64,000 nucleotides of DNA from Shinella curvata. GTDB lineage: Bacteria; Pseudomonadota; Alphaproteobacteria; Rhizobiales; Rhizobiaceae. The notes under the pieces are model-generated. The model ran no database searches. It was given only the letters and a program-made list of their open reading frames with translations, and had not been told where the DNA came from. The stretch lies in contig NZ_JALJCJ010000002.1 of the NCBI RefSeq assembly GCF_022899935.1, forward strand, positions 124,001 through 188,000, in the 5' to 3' direction. Every line of letters starts with the position of its first letter. Position 1 is the first letter of the stretch. A program made the position numbers and the translations under genes. Of this stretch, positions 16,298 through 25,078 are shown piece by piece.

Positions 16298-17635
16298 ATG
16301 CGCAAAGACACGGATGTGGCGGTGATCGGTTCCGGTTTTTCGGCCGTGGCGCTCGCCCTCAATCTCGTCGAGCTGGCACCGCCGACGGCAAGAGTGAGCC
16401 TTGTCGGGGCAAGGCAAAGGCAGGGCAGGGGCATAGCCTATGCAACCACGGCGGATTGCCATCGGCTCAACGTGCCCGCCGGCCGCATGAGCCTGTTCGC
16501 CGACCGGCCCGAGCATTTTACGCGTTGGCTTGGAGAAAACGGCCATGCCGCAACGGCGGACGATTTCGTGCCGCGCGGCCTCTATGGCGACTATGTCGGC
16601 GACTGCCTCGACGCCGCCCTGAAACGCACCGCGAATCGCGCCGCGCTGAGTCTCGTCGATGCCGAAGCGCTGCGTGCGCAGGCGTTGGCGGATGGCGGGC
16701 TGCTCTTCCAGCTTTCGGACGGCTCCGAACTTGCCGCAGGCATCTCCGCGCTGTGCACCGGGGCAGGCACGGGCCGCCTGCCGTTGCCGGACGAGGCCAT
16801 TGCCGACGCTGCCCGTCCGTTCCTCGTGCAGAACCCGTGGGCGGAGGAATGGCGGGACCGCGTGCCCGAGGATGGCGACGTGCTCTTCGTCGGCGCCGGG
16901 CTCACCATGGTCGACCAATGCCTGCTTCTGATGCGCACCGGCTTTCGCGGCACCGTCCACGCCGTCTCCCGCCACGGCCTGCTGCCGGAGGCCCATCTTG
17001 CCCGTCGTGCCGATCCGCTGCCGCCCGTGCTCGAACCGGGCCGCGGCGCAGTCAGTGAAATGCTCGCGACCCTGCGCGCCGCAGCGGCGGCGACGCCAGA
17101 CTGGCGCGCGGCGATGGATGGCCTTCGCCCCGTCACGCAGCAACTCTGGAAGGGCTTGACACTCGAGCAGCAGCGCCGGTTCCTGCGTCACGCCGCACCC
17201 TTCTGGAACGTCCATCGCCACCGCATGGCACCCGATGTCGCGGCGGAAATCGCCACGCTCCGAAAGACCGGCCGGCTCGTCGTGCATCGAGGCCGGCTGC
17301 AGGCCCTGCGGCGGGATGAAGGCGTCGTCGTCGCCGCGGTTCAGGGCAGGGCCTTGCCGGTCGCCCTGGTGATCAACTGCACCGGTTTCGAGCGATGTAC
17401 GGTGGCGGCCTCGCCGTTGCTTTCGAGCCTTGCCGCCCAGGGGATTGTCGAGCCCGATCCGGTTGGCTTCGGCATCGCAGTCGATGACGGTTCCGTGGTG
17501 CCCGCCTCCGAAGGTCGCCTCTTCGCCTTAGGCCCGCTCACGGCCGGCCGGCATTTCGAGATCACCGCCGTTCCCGATATCCGCGTGCAGGCACGGGACA
17601 TTGCCAGCCGCATCGCCGCCGGAGTTGCGGCATGA
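16298..17635 (+). CDS. FAD/NAD(P)-binding protein (PF13454-like)
   Basis: 445 residues, ATG after GGAGGAAATGGA. The N-terminus has a dinucleotide-binding motif VAVIGSGFSAVALALNLVEL and then GRGIAYATTADCHRLNVPAGRMSLFAD, typical of the FAD-NAD(P)-binding family of PF13454. A second Rossmann segment is DVLFVGAGLTMVDQCLLLMRTGFRG, and ALVINCTGFER closes the fold. Members are predicted flavin oxidoreductases without a defined reaction; some sit with sulfur or siderophore genes. It is followed 34 bases later by a broken Rrf2 gene and then a related FAD protein, suggesting an operon. Promoter palindrome at 16237-16251. Confidence 0.8.
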   Translation: MRKDTDVAVIGSGFSAVALALNLVELAPPTARVSLVGARQRQGRGIAYATTADCHRLNVPAGRMSLFADRPEHFTRWLGENGHAATADDFVPRGLYGDYVGDCLDAALKRTANRAALSLVDAEALRAQALADGGLLFQLSDGSELAAGISALCTGAGTGRLPLPDEAIADAARPFLVQNPWAEEWRDRVPEDGDVLFVGAGLTMVDQCLLLMRTGFRGTVHAVSRHGLLPEAHLARRADPLPPVLEPGRGAVSEMLATLRAAAAATPDWRAAMDGLRPVTQQLWKGLTLEQQRRFLRHAAPFWNVHRHRMAPDVAAEIATLRKTGRLVVHRGRLQALRRDEGVVVAAVQGRALPVALVINCTGFERCTVAASPLLSSLAAQGIVEPDPVGFGIAVDDGSVVPASEGRLFALGPLTAGRHFEITAVPDIRVQARDIASRIAAGVAA

Positions 17636-17669
17636 GATTGCGCTGCGACCACGGGACTGGTTTTCGGCC

Positions 17670-18154
17670 ATGATCTCGCAAAAATCCAAATATGCCCTAC
17701 GTGCGCTGCTTGCCCTGGCGCGGATCGCGCCGGGAGAGACGATGCGCATCGCCGCCATCGCCGCAGGGGAAACCATTCCGAAGAAGTTCTTGGAGCAGAT
17801 CCTGCTCGAGCTGAAACGGGCCGGTTTCGTCGAAAGCCGGCGGGGAAAACATGGCGGCTATCTCCTTCTGCGCAGCCTCAGGAGATTATCTTCGGTGACG
17901 TGCTGCGGCTGATGGAGGGGCCGTTCGTGCCGCTCGGCTGCCTGTCGGGCGGCGGGCAGCGCTCCTGCAAGGATTGCCGCGACCGCACGCTCTGCGCGGT
18001 GCGGCGCGTCTTTGCGCGGGTCGCCGCCGCCTCCGATGAAATCCTTGACGGGACGACGCTCTCCGACCTGCTTGCCGATCCCAAAGGAGGCTCCGCCGCA
18101 GCGACGGATGTCGGCATGGGAATCGCACGTTCAATTAGTCTAGTAAAAATGTAG
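17670..18154 (+). pseudogene. Rrf2-family regulator broken by a one-base frameshift
   Basis: The first ~69 residues from the ATG at 17670 (MISQKSKYALRALLALARI ... GKHGGYLLLRS) are a normal Rrf2 winged helix. Near 17877 the frame runs into a stop (at about 17910), while the continuation in another frame, QEIIFGDVLRLMEGPFVPLGCLS ..., is the expected rest of the protein. Restoring one base (for example a C in the run at 17876-17878) gives a ~160-residue protein. Its cysteines (CLSGGGQRSC-KDC-RDRTLC) have the same C-x8-C-x2-C-x5-C spacing as the regulator at 14291. This is either a real pseudogene or a sequencing error. Confidence 0.8.
18140..18154 (+). promoter_or_regulatory. Shared sulfur-block operator, second FAD gene copy
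   Basis: CTAGTAAAAATGTAG, 62 bases upstream of the second FAD protein and overlapping the 3' end of the frameshifted Rrf2 gene. It is the least symmetric member of the set. Confidence 0.4.
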
Positions 18155-18216
18155 AAAATATCCGAAACTGCGCTATCATACCGCTCGGCTTCCACGGCGA
18201 AAGGAAGGGACAGCAC

Positions 18217-19533
18217 ATGTTCTTCGACAGAGGCGCAAGGGAAGACGGGTCGTGGCCGGCGGGGGTGCCGGCGTTGAAGATCGCGATCATCGGGGCTGGT
18301 CCGTCCGGCCTCGCCACGGCGATTGCGCTGATGAAGCGCCTGCACCGGCCCTTCGAGGCCTGGCTCGTTGACGCCGAGGATGCGCCGGGCGCCTTCGGCA
18401 ATGGCGCGGCGGGCCTTGTGCCGACGACCGAGCCGGCACGCGACCTCTCGGTCGTGCCCGAGCGTCCCGATGATTTCGCCGAGTGGCTGAAGACCAATTG
18501 GCTGGCCGGCGGCACCGTTGCCACGCTGTGCCGCCCGCAGGACCTCCATGCGCCGCGCGCGCTGTTTCGCGATTATGTTATGGCCCGCTTCGGCGAGGTG
18601 ATGGCGCTGCGCAAGGATGTGCGCATCCGCACCTTCCGTGGCCATGTTCGCCATGTCGATGCCGGTGGCGCCACGCCACGACTGATCTTCCGAGACGGCG
18701 AGTGCGCCGATTTCGATCATGTCTTCGTCGCCACCGGCTTTGGCACCGCGCAGCGCGAAGCCGCCTCGTGGCAGGCGGCGCACAGAGCTGCCGAGCACCT
18801 GTCCGGCCTCGAAAACCCACCGCCGCTGACGCTTGTAGGCAATGGTCCGCGTCTCGCCGCCATCCTGCTCCACCTTCGGGCGGACGGTTTTGCGGGGGAC
18901 ATCCATATCGCAGCCGCAAGCGGCCGCCTGCCGCAACCGCATGCCCGTCCGCAGCCTGGCCTCGCCTTCGGCGAACCGCCGGCAAGCCGCTCGCTGCAGG
19001 AAGCGTTCCGCTATGTGCGGCGCGAATGTAGAAGCGCGGAGGCGCGTGAGGGCGGCCAATGGCAGGCCGTGGTCGATGCTGCTTCCGCCCGTCTTGCCAT
19101 CGTCTGGCGCAATCTGCCCCAGGTCGAGCGCAACCGCTACCGCCGCCATCTGCTGCGCCTGCACCGCCACTTCTCCATCCGCCTTGCGCCCGACGTCCAC
19201 CGCCGCCTCGCCGCCGAAATCGAGACCGGCCGCACCCGCTTCGTCGCCCCACGTGCCCCGAAATCCGCCGATGAGACCGTCATCGACTGCCGCGAGGTAC
19301 CGTCCGCCCGCGCGCTCGCCGGCTTGCTATCCTGCGATGCGGCGGCGCTGAGCATCGATGACGGTGGTCATCTCGCCCATCATGGCGCGTCGATACCGGC
19401 GATTTCCGTGGTTGGCGCCATTGCCTCCAGCCTGCGGCCGGGACCCTTTACCTTCGCCGAAACCGTGCGTCAGGCCTATCGCGCGGTGCTCTCCGCCACC
19501 CCGCATGGTCTTGCCCGCACCTCCGAGCGCTGA
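18217..19533 (+). CDS. Second FAD/NAD(P)-binding protein
   Basis: 438 residues, ATG after AAGGAAGGG. After a ~20-residue extension it has LKIAIIGAGPSGLATAIALMKRL, the FAD-binding Rossmann start, then FGNGAAGLVPTTEPARDLSVVPERPDDFAEWLK. It has the same architecture as the protein at 16298: a second nucleotide-binding segment PPLTLVGNGPRLAAILLHLRADGFAG and a C-terminal SIPAISVVGAIASSLRPG. The shared DDF-EWL segment supports common ancestry. A flavin oxidoreductase tied to sulfur metabolism is likely by context only. It lies directly upstream of sbp-cysTWA but separated by 225 bases with its own regulatory site. Confidence 0.75.
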   Translation: MFFDRGAREDGSWPAGVPALKIAIIGAGPSGLATAIALMKRLHRPFEAWLVDAEDAPGAFGNGAAGLVPTTEPARDLSVVPERPDDFAEWLKTNWLAGGTVATLCRPQDLHAPRALFRDYVMARFGEVMALRKDVRIRTFRGHVRHVDAGGATPRLIFRDGECADFDHVFVATGFGTAQREAASWQAAHRAAEHLSGLENPPPLTLVGNGPRLAAILLHLRADGFAGDIHIAAASGRLPQPHARPQPGLAFGEPPASRSLQEAFRYVRRECRSAEAREGGQWQAVVDAASARLAIVWRNLPQVERNRYRRHLLRLHRHFSIRLAPDVHRRLAAEIETGRTRFVAPRAPKSADETVIDCREVPSARALAGLLSCDAAALSIDDGGHLAHHGASIPAISVVGAIASSLRPGPFTFAETVRQAYRAVLSATPHGLARTSER

Positions 19534-19709
19534 AAAAAGTTTGGCGCGACGGACAAAAACGGGCATTTTCGGCGGATGCATTTTGCGCGTCGCCCGCCGT
19601 TTGCGAGATGAACCGTGCGCGACCTGACGGTGAAAGCAGGTCTTCCATTGCGCCGTTTCGGTCTGTTTGGAACCGGTTTTGCGAACTTTCCGGGCATTGT
19701 TGACTAACT

Positions 19710-19724
19710 CTACTAATTCAATAG
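19710..19724 (+). promoter_or_regulatory. Shared sulfur-block operator, sbp copy
   Basis: CTACTAATTCAATAG, 34 bases upstream of sbp. A TTGACT hexamer begins at 19700, so a regulator bound here would overlap the sbp promoter. Confidence 0.5.
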
Positions 19725-19758
19725 GGTTTTGGTCGGGACAAGCATCCAGGAGGTTGAG

Positions 19759-20784
19759 ATGTCGATTTTGGTAAAACGGGTGGGGGCTCTGCTCCTGAGT
19801 GTCGGACTTGCGTTCGGCAGTGCAACGGCAACGCTGGCGGAGACGACGCTGCTCAACGTCTCCTACGATCCGACGCGTGAGCTCTACAAGGACTACAACG
19901 AGGCCTTCGCCAAGCATTGGAAGGCCGAGACCGGCGAGGACGTCACCGTCCAGCAGTCGCACGGCGGTTCGGGCAAGCAGGCCCGCGCTGTTATCGACGG
20001 GCTCGAAGCCGACGTCGTGACGCTCGCTCTGGAAAGCGACATCAACGCCATCGTCGACAAGACCGGCAAGATCAACAAGGACTGGCGCACGCGCCTTCCC
20101 AACAATTCGGCACCCTACACCTCGACCATCGTCTTCCTGGTGCGCAAGGGCAATCCGAAGGGCATCCAGAACTGGGGCGACCTGGTGAAGGGCGACGTGC
20201 AGATCGTTACCCCGAACCCGAAGACCTCCGGCGGCGCCCGCTGGAACTATCTCGCGGCCTGGGCCTGGGCAAACCAGGAATTCGGCGGCGACCAGGACAA
20301 GATCAAGGCTTACATCGCCGAACTCTACAAGCGCGCGCCGGTTCTCGACACGGGTGCCCGCGGTTCGCTGACCACCTTTGCCCAGCGCCAGATCGGCGAC
20401 GTTCTGCTCGCCTGGGAAAACGAAGCCTATCTCGCCGGTGCTGAATTCGGTGCCGACTCCTTCGATATCGTCGCTCCGCCGATCTCGATCCTCGCCGAGC
20501 CGCCGGTCGCCGTTGTCGATGGCAATGTCGACGCCAAGGGCACCCGCAAGCAGGCGGAAGCCTACCTGAACTACCTCTATTCCGAGGAAGGCCAGAACAT
20601 CGCGGCCAAGCACTTCTACCGTCCGTCGAAACGGGAAGTGGTAAAGCCCGAGTTGCTGCAACAGCTCCCGGACATTAAGCTGGTCACGATCGACGACCCG
20701 ATCTTCGGCGGCTGGGTGAAGGCACAGCCCGAGCATTTCGGTGACGGCGGCGTCTTCGACCAGATCTACAAGCCGGGGAACTGA
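19759..20784 (+). CDS. sbp: Sulfate ABC transporter substrate-binding protein
   Basis: 341 residues, ATG after AGGAGGTTGAG. A signal peptide ends near LAE/TT. The mature sequence follows Sbp closely: [80 protein letters not shown] and [14 protein letters not shown]. These segments form the sulfate-binding cleft. It works in the periplasm with CysTWA encoded immediately downstream. Sbp is preferred over CysP by the wording of these motifs; function is the same. Confidence 0.93.
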   Translation: MSILVKRVGALLLSVGLAFGSATATLAETTLLNVSYDPTRELYKDYNEAFAKHWKAETGEDVTVQQSHGGSGKQARAVIDGLEADVVTLALESDINAIVDKTGKINKDWRTRLPNNSAPYTSTIVFLVRKGNPKGIQNWGDLVKGDVQIVTPNPKTSGGARWNYLAAWAWANQEFGGDQDKIKAYIAELYKRAPVLDTGARGSLTTFAQRQIGDVLLAWENEAYLAGAEFGADSFDIVAPPISILAEPPVAVVDGNVDAKGTRKQAEAYLNYLYSEEGQNIAAKHFYRPSKREVVKPELLQQLPDIKLVTIDDPIFGGWVKAQPEHFGDGGVFDQIYKPGN

Positions 20785-20788
20785 GCCT

Positions 20789-21652
20789 TTGACGACATCT
20801 GCTGCTGCCTCCGGGCGGTGGCGACTGAGACAGCCGAGTGTCATTCCGGGTTTCGGATTGACGCTCGGCTTTTCGCTCGCTTACCTGACCCTCATCATCC
20901 TGATCCCGCTCGCCGGCCTCGTCTGGCGCTCCGCCTCGCTTTCGGGTGAGGAGTTCCTCGCCATCCTTTCCGACGAGCGCACCATCAAGGCGCTCGAAGT
21001 GTCCTTCGGCACGGCCTTCGTCGCCGCGCTGATCAACGTCGTCTTCGGCGTGCTCGTCGCCTGGGTCATCGTGCGCTACGAGTTTCCCGGCCGCCGCATC
21101 GTCGATGCGATCGTCGACCTTCCCTTCGCGCTGCCGACGGCCGTCGCCGGCATCGCGCTCGCCGCCCTCTATGCGCCGAACGGCTGGGTCGGCCAGCTGC
21201 TGAACCTCGTCGGCATCAAGGCGGCCTTCAACCCGACCGGCATCGTCATCGCGCTCGTCTTCATCGGCCTGCCCTTCGTGGTGCGCACGGTACAGCCGAT
21301 CATGGAGGAGATCGACCGCGAAGTGGAGGAGGCGGCAGCGACGCTTGGCGCCAACCGGTTCCAGACCATCCGCCGCGTGCTGCTGCCGGGGCTGGCGCCC
21401 GCCATCCTCACCGGCTTTGCGCTGGCCTTCGCCCGCGGTGTCGGCGAATACGGCTCGGTCATCTTCATTGCCGGCAACATTCCCTATGTCTCCGAAATCG
21501 CGCCACTCCTCATCGTCATCCGGCTCGAGGAGTTCAACTACGGTGCAGCGACGGCCATCGCCACGATCATGCTGTGTCTGTCCTTCGCCATGCTCTTGGT
21601 GATCAACCTCATCCAGACGTGGAACCGCAGGAGGTACGGACATGGCGCGTAA
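20789..21652 (+). CDS. cysT: Sulfate ABC transporter permease CysT
   Basis: 287 residues from a TTG start at 20789, four bases after the sbp stop; no in-frame ATG fits better. Six hydrophobic segments and the coupling loop [51 protein letters not shown] are characteristic of CysT/CysU. It forms half of the sulfate/thiosulfate channel. Its end overlaps cysW by 11 bases. Confidence 0.92.
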   Translation: MTTSAAASGRWRLRQPSVIPGFGLTLGFSLAYLTLIILIPLAGLVWRSASLSGEEFLAILSDERTIKALEVSFGTAFVAALINVVFGVLVAWVIVRYEFPGRRIVDAIVDLPFALPTAVAGIALAALYAPNGWVGQLLNLVGIKAAFNPTGIVIALVFIGLPFVVRTVQPIMEEIDREVEEAAATLGANRFQTIRRVLLPGLAPAILTGFALAFARGVGEYGSVIFIAGNIPYVSEIAPLLIVIRLEEFNYGAATAIATIMLCLSFAMLLVINLIQTWNRRRYGHGA

Positions 21653-22496
21653 GACCCTGCGTTCGCCGACGACGGAGGCCCCGCTGGCGCGTTACGCGCT
21701 GATGGCGGCCGCTTTCCTGTTCCTGGCGCTCTTCCTCATCCTGCCGCTGGTCGCCGTCTTCATCGAGGCCTTCCGCAAGGGGCCGGGTGAATTCTTCGCC
21801 TCGCTCGGCGATCCCGATACGCTTGCCGCCATCCGGCTGACATTGCTGGTGGCGGTCATCGCGGTGCCGCTCAACCTCGTCTTCGGCGTGGCGGCGGCCT
21901 GGGCCATCGCCAAGTTCGAGTTCAAGGGCAAGGCGTTCCTGACCACATTGATCGATCTGCCGTTCTCGGTCTCGCCGGTCATCTCCGGCCTGGTCTACGT
22001 GCTGCTCTTCGGTGCGGGCAGCGTGCTCGGCCCCTGGCTGAAAAGCCATGGCATCGAGATCCTCTTCGCCGTGCCGGGCATTGTGCTTGCCACGGTCTTC
22101 GTGACCTTCCCCTTCGTCGCGCGCGAACTGATCCCGCTGATGCAGGAGCAGGGCACGGGTGACGAGGAGGCCGCATTGTCGCTCGGCGCGAGCGGCTGGC
22201 AGACCTTCTGGTACGTGACGCTGCCCAACATCAAATGGGGCCTGCTCTACGGCGTGCTGCTCTGCAATGCGCGCGCCATGGGCGAGTTCGGCGCTGTCTC
22301 GGTGGTCTCGGGCCATATCCGCGGCCTCACCAACACGATGCCGCTGCATGTCGAGATCCTCTACAACGAGTACAATTTCGTCGCCGCCTTCGCGGTTGCG
22401 TCCTTGCTCGCGGCGCTCGCGCTCGTCACGCTCGTCGTCAAGACGGCCCTGGAACTTCACTACGGCGCGGAAATCGCGGCCGGTCGCAAGCATTGA
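21642..22496 (+). CDS. cysW: Sulfate ABC transporter permease CysW
   Basis: 284 residues, ATG after GGAGGT and overlapping the cysT end. It is the second channel subunit, with [38 protein letters not shown] and the loop [32 protein letters not shown], ending in the CysW-type segment [31 protein letters not shown]. Acts in the inner membrane with CysT and CysA. Confidence 0.93.
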   Translation: MARKTLRSPTTEAPLARYALMAAAFLFLALFLILPLVAVFIEAFRKGPGEFFASLGDPDTLAAIRLTLLVAVIAVPLNLVFGVAAAWAIAKFEFKGKAFLTTLIDLPFSVSPVISGLVYVLLFGAGSVLGPWLKSHGIEILFAVPGIVLATVFVTFPFVARELIPLMQEQGTGDEEAALSLGASGWQTFWYVTLPNIKWGLLYGVLLCNARAMGEFGAVSVVSGHIRGLTNTMPLHVEILYNEYNFVAAFAVASLLAALALVTLVVKTALELHYGAEIAAGRKH

Positions 22497-22509
22497 AAGG
22501 CACGCCCGT

Positions 22510-23562
22510 ATGGACGTCAGTGTAAAAAACATCCGCAAGGAATTCGATCGATACCCGGCCTTGAACGACGTGTCGCTCGATATCCGCTCGGGCGAGCTGA
22601 TCGCGCTTCTCGGCCCCTCGGGATCCGGCAAGACGACGTTGCTGCGCCTCATCGCCGGCCTGGAGACGCCGACGCTGGGCAAAATCTACTTCGGTGCGGA
22701 GGACGCCTCGCACCGCACGGTGCAGGAGCGTCATGTCGGCTTCGTCTTCCAGCATTACGCGCTCTTCCGCCACATGACCGTCGCCGACAACATCGCCTTC
22801 GGCCTGACGGTGCGCCCGCGCGGCGAGCGTCCGCCGAAGGCCGAAATCCAGCGCCGCGTCGGCGAACTTCTGGAGATGGTCCAACTCTCAGGTCTCGAAA
22901 AGCGCTATCCCAACCAGCTCTCCGGCGGCCAGCGCCAGCGCGTGGCGCTCGCCCGCGCCATGGCGATCGAACCGAAGGTCCTACTGCTCGATGAACCCTT
23001 CGGGGCGCTCGATGCCAAGGTGCGCAAGGAGCTGCGTCGCTGGCTGCGCGAGTTCCATGATCGCACGGGCCACACGACGGTTTTCGTCACGCATGACCAG
23101 GAAGAAGCGCTGGAGCTCGCCGATCGCGTGGTCGTCATGAGCCAGGGCGCTATCGAGCAGGTCGGCTCGTCCGACGATGTCTATGATAGGCCAAACTCGC
23201 CCTTCGTCTTCTCCTTCATCGGCGACAGCGCCAGCCTGCCGGTCACCATCGCCGACAACGGGGTGTATTTCGAGAACGAGGCGATCGGGATTGCCCCGCG
23301 CAACGGCGACATCACGTCCGGCAACGGCACGCTGTTCTTCCGCCCACAGGATGTGGTGCTCGTCTCCGACCCGGCAGCGCCTGCGCTGGAGGGCCGTGTC
23401 TCGACCTCCCGTCGCCTCGCAGGAACCCGCATAGCCGATATCGACGTCGGAAAGCCCGGTGAGCCGCATCATGTGGAAATCGAGGTGCCGCTCGACGCGC
23501 AGGCCGCGACCGGTACGACGCTCCGCTTCCGGCCGACCCGCTGGAAGACGTTTGCGGCGTGA
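22510..23562 (+). CDS. cysA: Sulfate ABC transporter ATP-binding protein
   Basis: 350 residues; ATG at 22510, 13 bases after cysW. Walker [10 protein letters not shown], signature LSGGQRQR, Walker [20 protein letters not shown] and the [16 protein letters not shown] switch define the CysA branch. Residues ~235-350 form a TOBE-like C-terminal domain ([13 protein letters not shown]). It provides the energy for sulfate import. Last gene of sbp-cysTWA, followed by a terminator. Confidence 0.94.
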   Translation: MDVSVKNIRKEFDRYPALNDVSLDIRSGELIALLGPSGSGKTTLLRLIAGLETPTLGKIYFGAEDASHRTVQERHVGFVFQHYALFRHMTVADNIAFGLTVRPRGERPPKAEIQRRVGELLEMVQLSGLEKRYPNQLSGGQRQRVALARAMAIEPKVLLLDEPFGALDAKVRKELRRWLREFHDRTGHTTVFVTHDQEEALELADRVVVMSQGAIEQVGSSDDVYDRPNSPFVFSFIGDSASLPVTIADNGVYFENEAIGIAPRNGDITSGNGTLFFRPQDVVLVSDPAAPALEGRVSTSRRLAGTRIADIDVGKPGEPHHVEIEVPLDAQAATGTTLRFRPTRWKTFAA

Positions 23563-23568
23563 AACGGA

Positions 23569-23594
23569 AAGGCCGGCGATGACGCCGGCCTTTT
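23569..23594. terminator. Bidirectional terminator
   Basis: AAGGCCGGCG / CGCCGGCCTT, a perfect 10-bp stem with loop ATGA and T tail, between the convergent cysA and amidase genes. Confidence 0.8.
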
Positions 23595-23612
23595 GCATTC
23601 CAGGGGTATTTC

Positions 23613-24959
23613 CTAGTGGCGCAGCGCTGCCTCTACGGCCCTTGCATTGGCAAACAGCGCCGCATCGCGGCCGCCGGCGGCGGCCAGCATCAGGCCGACG
23701 GGTGCGTCGCCCTCCTGATGCACCGGCAGCGAGATCGCGCAGCCGTCCAGCATGTTGATCAATGAGGGATTGCGCAGCAGCGTCAGGTTGGTCTTCACGA
23801 AGAGCGCGTCGTCGGCTGTCAGGGAGGCGATGGTCGGGGCGATCATCGGCACTGTCGGCATGGCGAGAACGTCATAGGGCGAGATCGCCCGGTTCGTCTC
23901 CTCGATATAGGTGCTCCGCAGATGCAGCATGTCGATGTAGTCGGCTGCCGTCTGCTCCTTTGCGCGCAGGATGCGGGCGCGGACCCGCTGGTCGTAGTCC
24001 TCGCCGTGTTCTTCCAGAAGCGTGCGGTGCCAGGCGAGCGCTTCCGGCGCGGAGAAACCGCCCTTGGCATTGATCTCCCCGACTTTCGCAAATTCCCGGA
24101 GCGGAATTTCCGTGATGGTCGCACCGGCATCGGCAAGACGCCGGATCGCAGCCTCGAAGGTTCTCGCCACCTCAGGTTCGATGCCGTCGAAGACGACGGT
24201 TTGCGGTACGGCGATGCGCAGGCCGGCGACCGTGCGTTCCCCTTCGCCTGCAAGCGATGTACCGCTCAGGATCTCGTGCAGGCTGGCGCAGCAATCGATG
24301 CTGTTGGCGAGCGGGCCGATGGAATCGAGTGTGAAGGAGAGCGGCAGGGCGCCCTTGAGCGGCACGGTGCTGGCGGTCGGCTTGTAGCCGACGATGCCGC
24401 AAAGCGCTGCCGGAATGCGGCAGGAACCACCCGTGTCGGAGCCGATCGCCGCCGCCGCCATTCCGTCGGCGACGGAAACGGCGGCACCCGAGGATGAGCC
24501 GCCGGGAATGCGGCCGGTTGCGCGGTCATAAGGGTTGGCCGGCGTGCCGTAATGCGGATTGATGCCGACGCCCGAAAAGGCGAATTCGGTCATGTTGTTG
24601 CGGCCCAGCACGATGAAGCCCGCCGCCTTCAGGCGCGCGATGGCGGGCGCATCGGCTTTTGCCGGCACGGCCTTGCCCAGCACTTTCGAGCCGGCCGGCG
24701 TGGCTTCGCCTTGAAGGTCGAAAAGATCCTTGACCGCAATGGGAATACCGGCGAAGCGCGACGGCGCGAGGCCTGCCTTGCGCAGGTCATCCGCAGCCTT
24801 TGCGGCGGTGCGGGCCTTGTCCGCCTGGACCTTGACGAAGGCTCGCGCGCCTTCGCCTGTCTCGTCGGCGATGCGTGCGAGTGACAGCTCGACAAGCTGA
24901 GTGGAGCTGACGGTGCCGGATGCCAGATCCGAGGCCAGTTCGTTCAATGTTGTGCGCAT
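23613..24959 (-). CDS. Amidase-signature family hydrolase
   Basis: 448 residues; the ATG at 24959 has GGAGA upstream. It has the amidase-signature triad: catalytic lysine in IAVKDLFDLQG, cis-serine in GSDTGGS and the nucleophile within GRIPGGSSSGAAVSVADGMA. The family hydrolyses C-N bonds of amides (indoleacetamide, nicotinamide, GatA-type and others); this member lacks GatB/GatC partners, so it is not a tRNA amidotransferase. It is monocistronic. Substrate unknown. Confidence 0.9.
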   Translation of the reverse strand: MRTTLNELASDLASGTVSSTQLVELSLARIADETGEGARAFVKVQADKARTAAKAADDLRKAGLAPSRFAGIPIAVKDLFDLQGEATPAGSKVLGKAVPAKADAPAIARLKAAGFIVLGRNNMTEFAFSGVGINPHYGTPANPYDRATGRIPGGSSSGAAVSVADGMAAAAIGSDTGGSCRIPAALCGIVGYKPTASTVPLKGALPLSFTLDSIGPLANSIDCCASLHEILSGTSLAGEGERTVAGLRIAVPQTVVFDGIEPEVARTFEAAIRRLADAGATITEIPLREFAKVGEINAKGGFSAPEALAWHRTLLEEHGEDYDQRVRARILRAKEQTAADYIDMLHLRSTYIEETNRAISPYDVLAMPTVPMIAPTIASLTADDALFVKTNLTLLRNPSLINMLDGCAISLPVHQEGDAPVGLMLAAAGGRDAALFANARAVEAALRH

Positions 24960-25042
24960 TCCATCGTCTCCGTTTTTCGCCGCCCATATCAGAGGCGATC
25001 TAAATACCGGATTCGGTGCCGCGTACATCCCTTGAATGAAGA

Positions 25043-25068
25043 CCGGCCGCATCGAAAGATACGGCCGG
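25043..25068. other. Hairpin between the amidase and carboxyspermidine dehydrogenase genes
   Basis: CCGGCCG at 25043 pairs with CGGCCGG at 25062 around a 12-base loop, followed on the plus strand by ATTTTT. Both flanking genes are on the minus strand, where the T-run is on the wrong side, so it is not an obvious terminator for them. Confidence 0.4.
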
Positions 25069-25078
25069 CAATTTTTGC

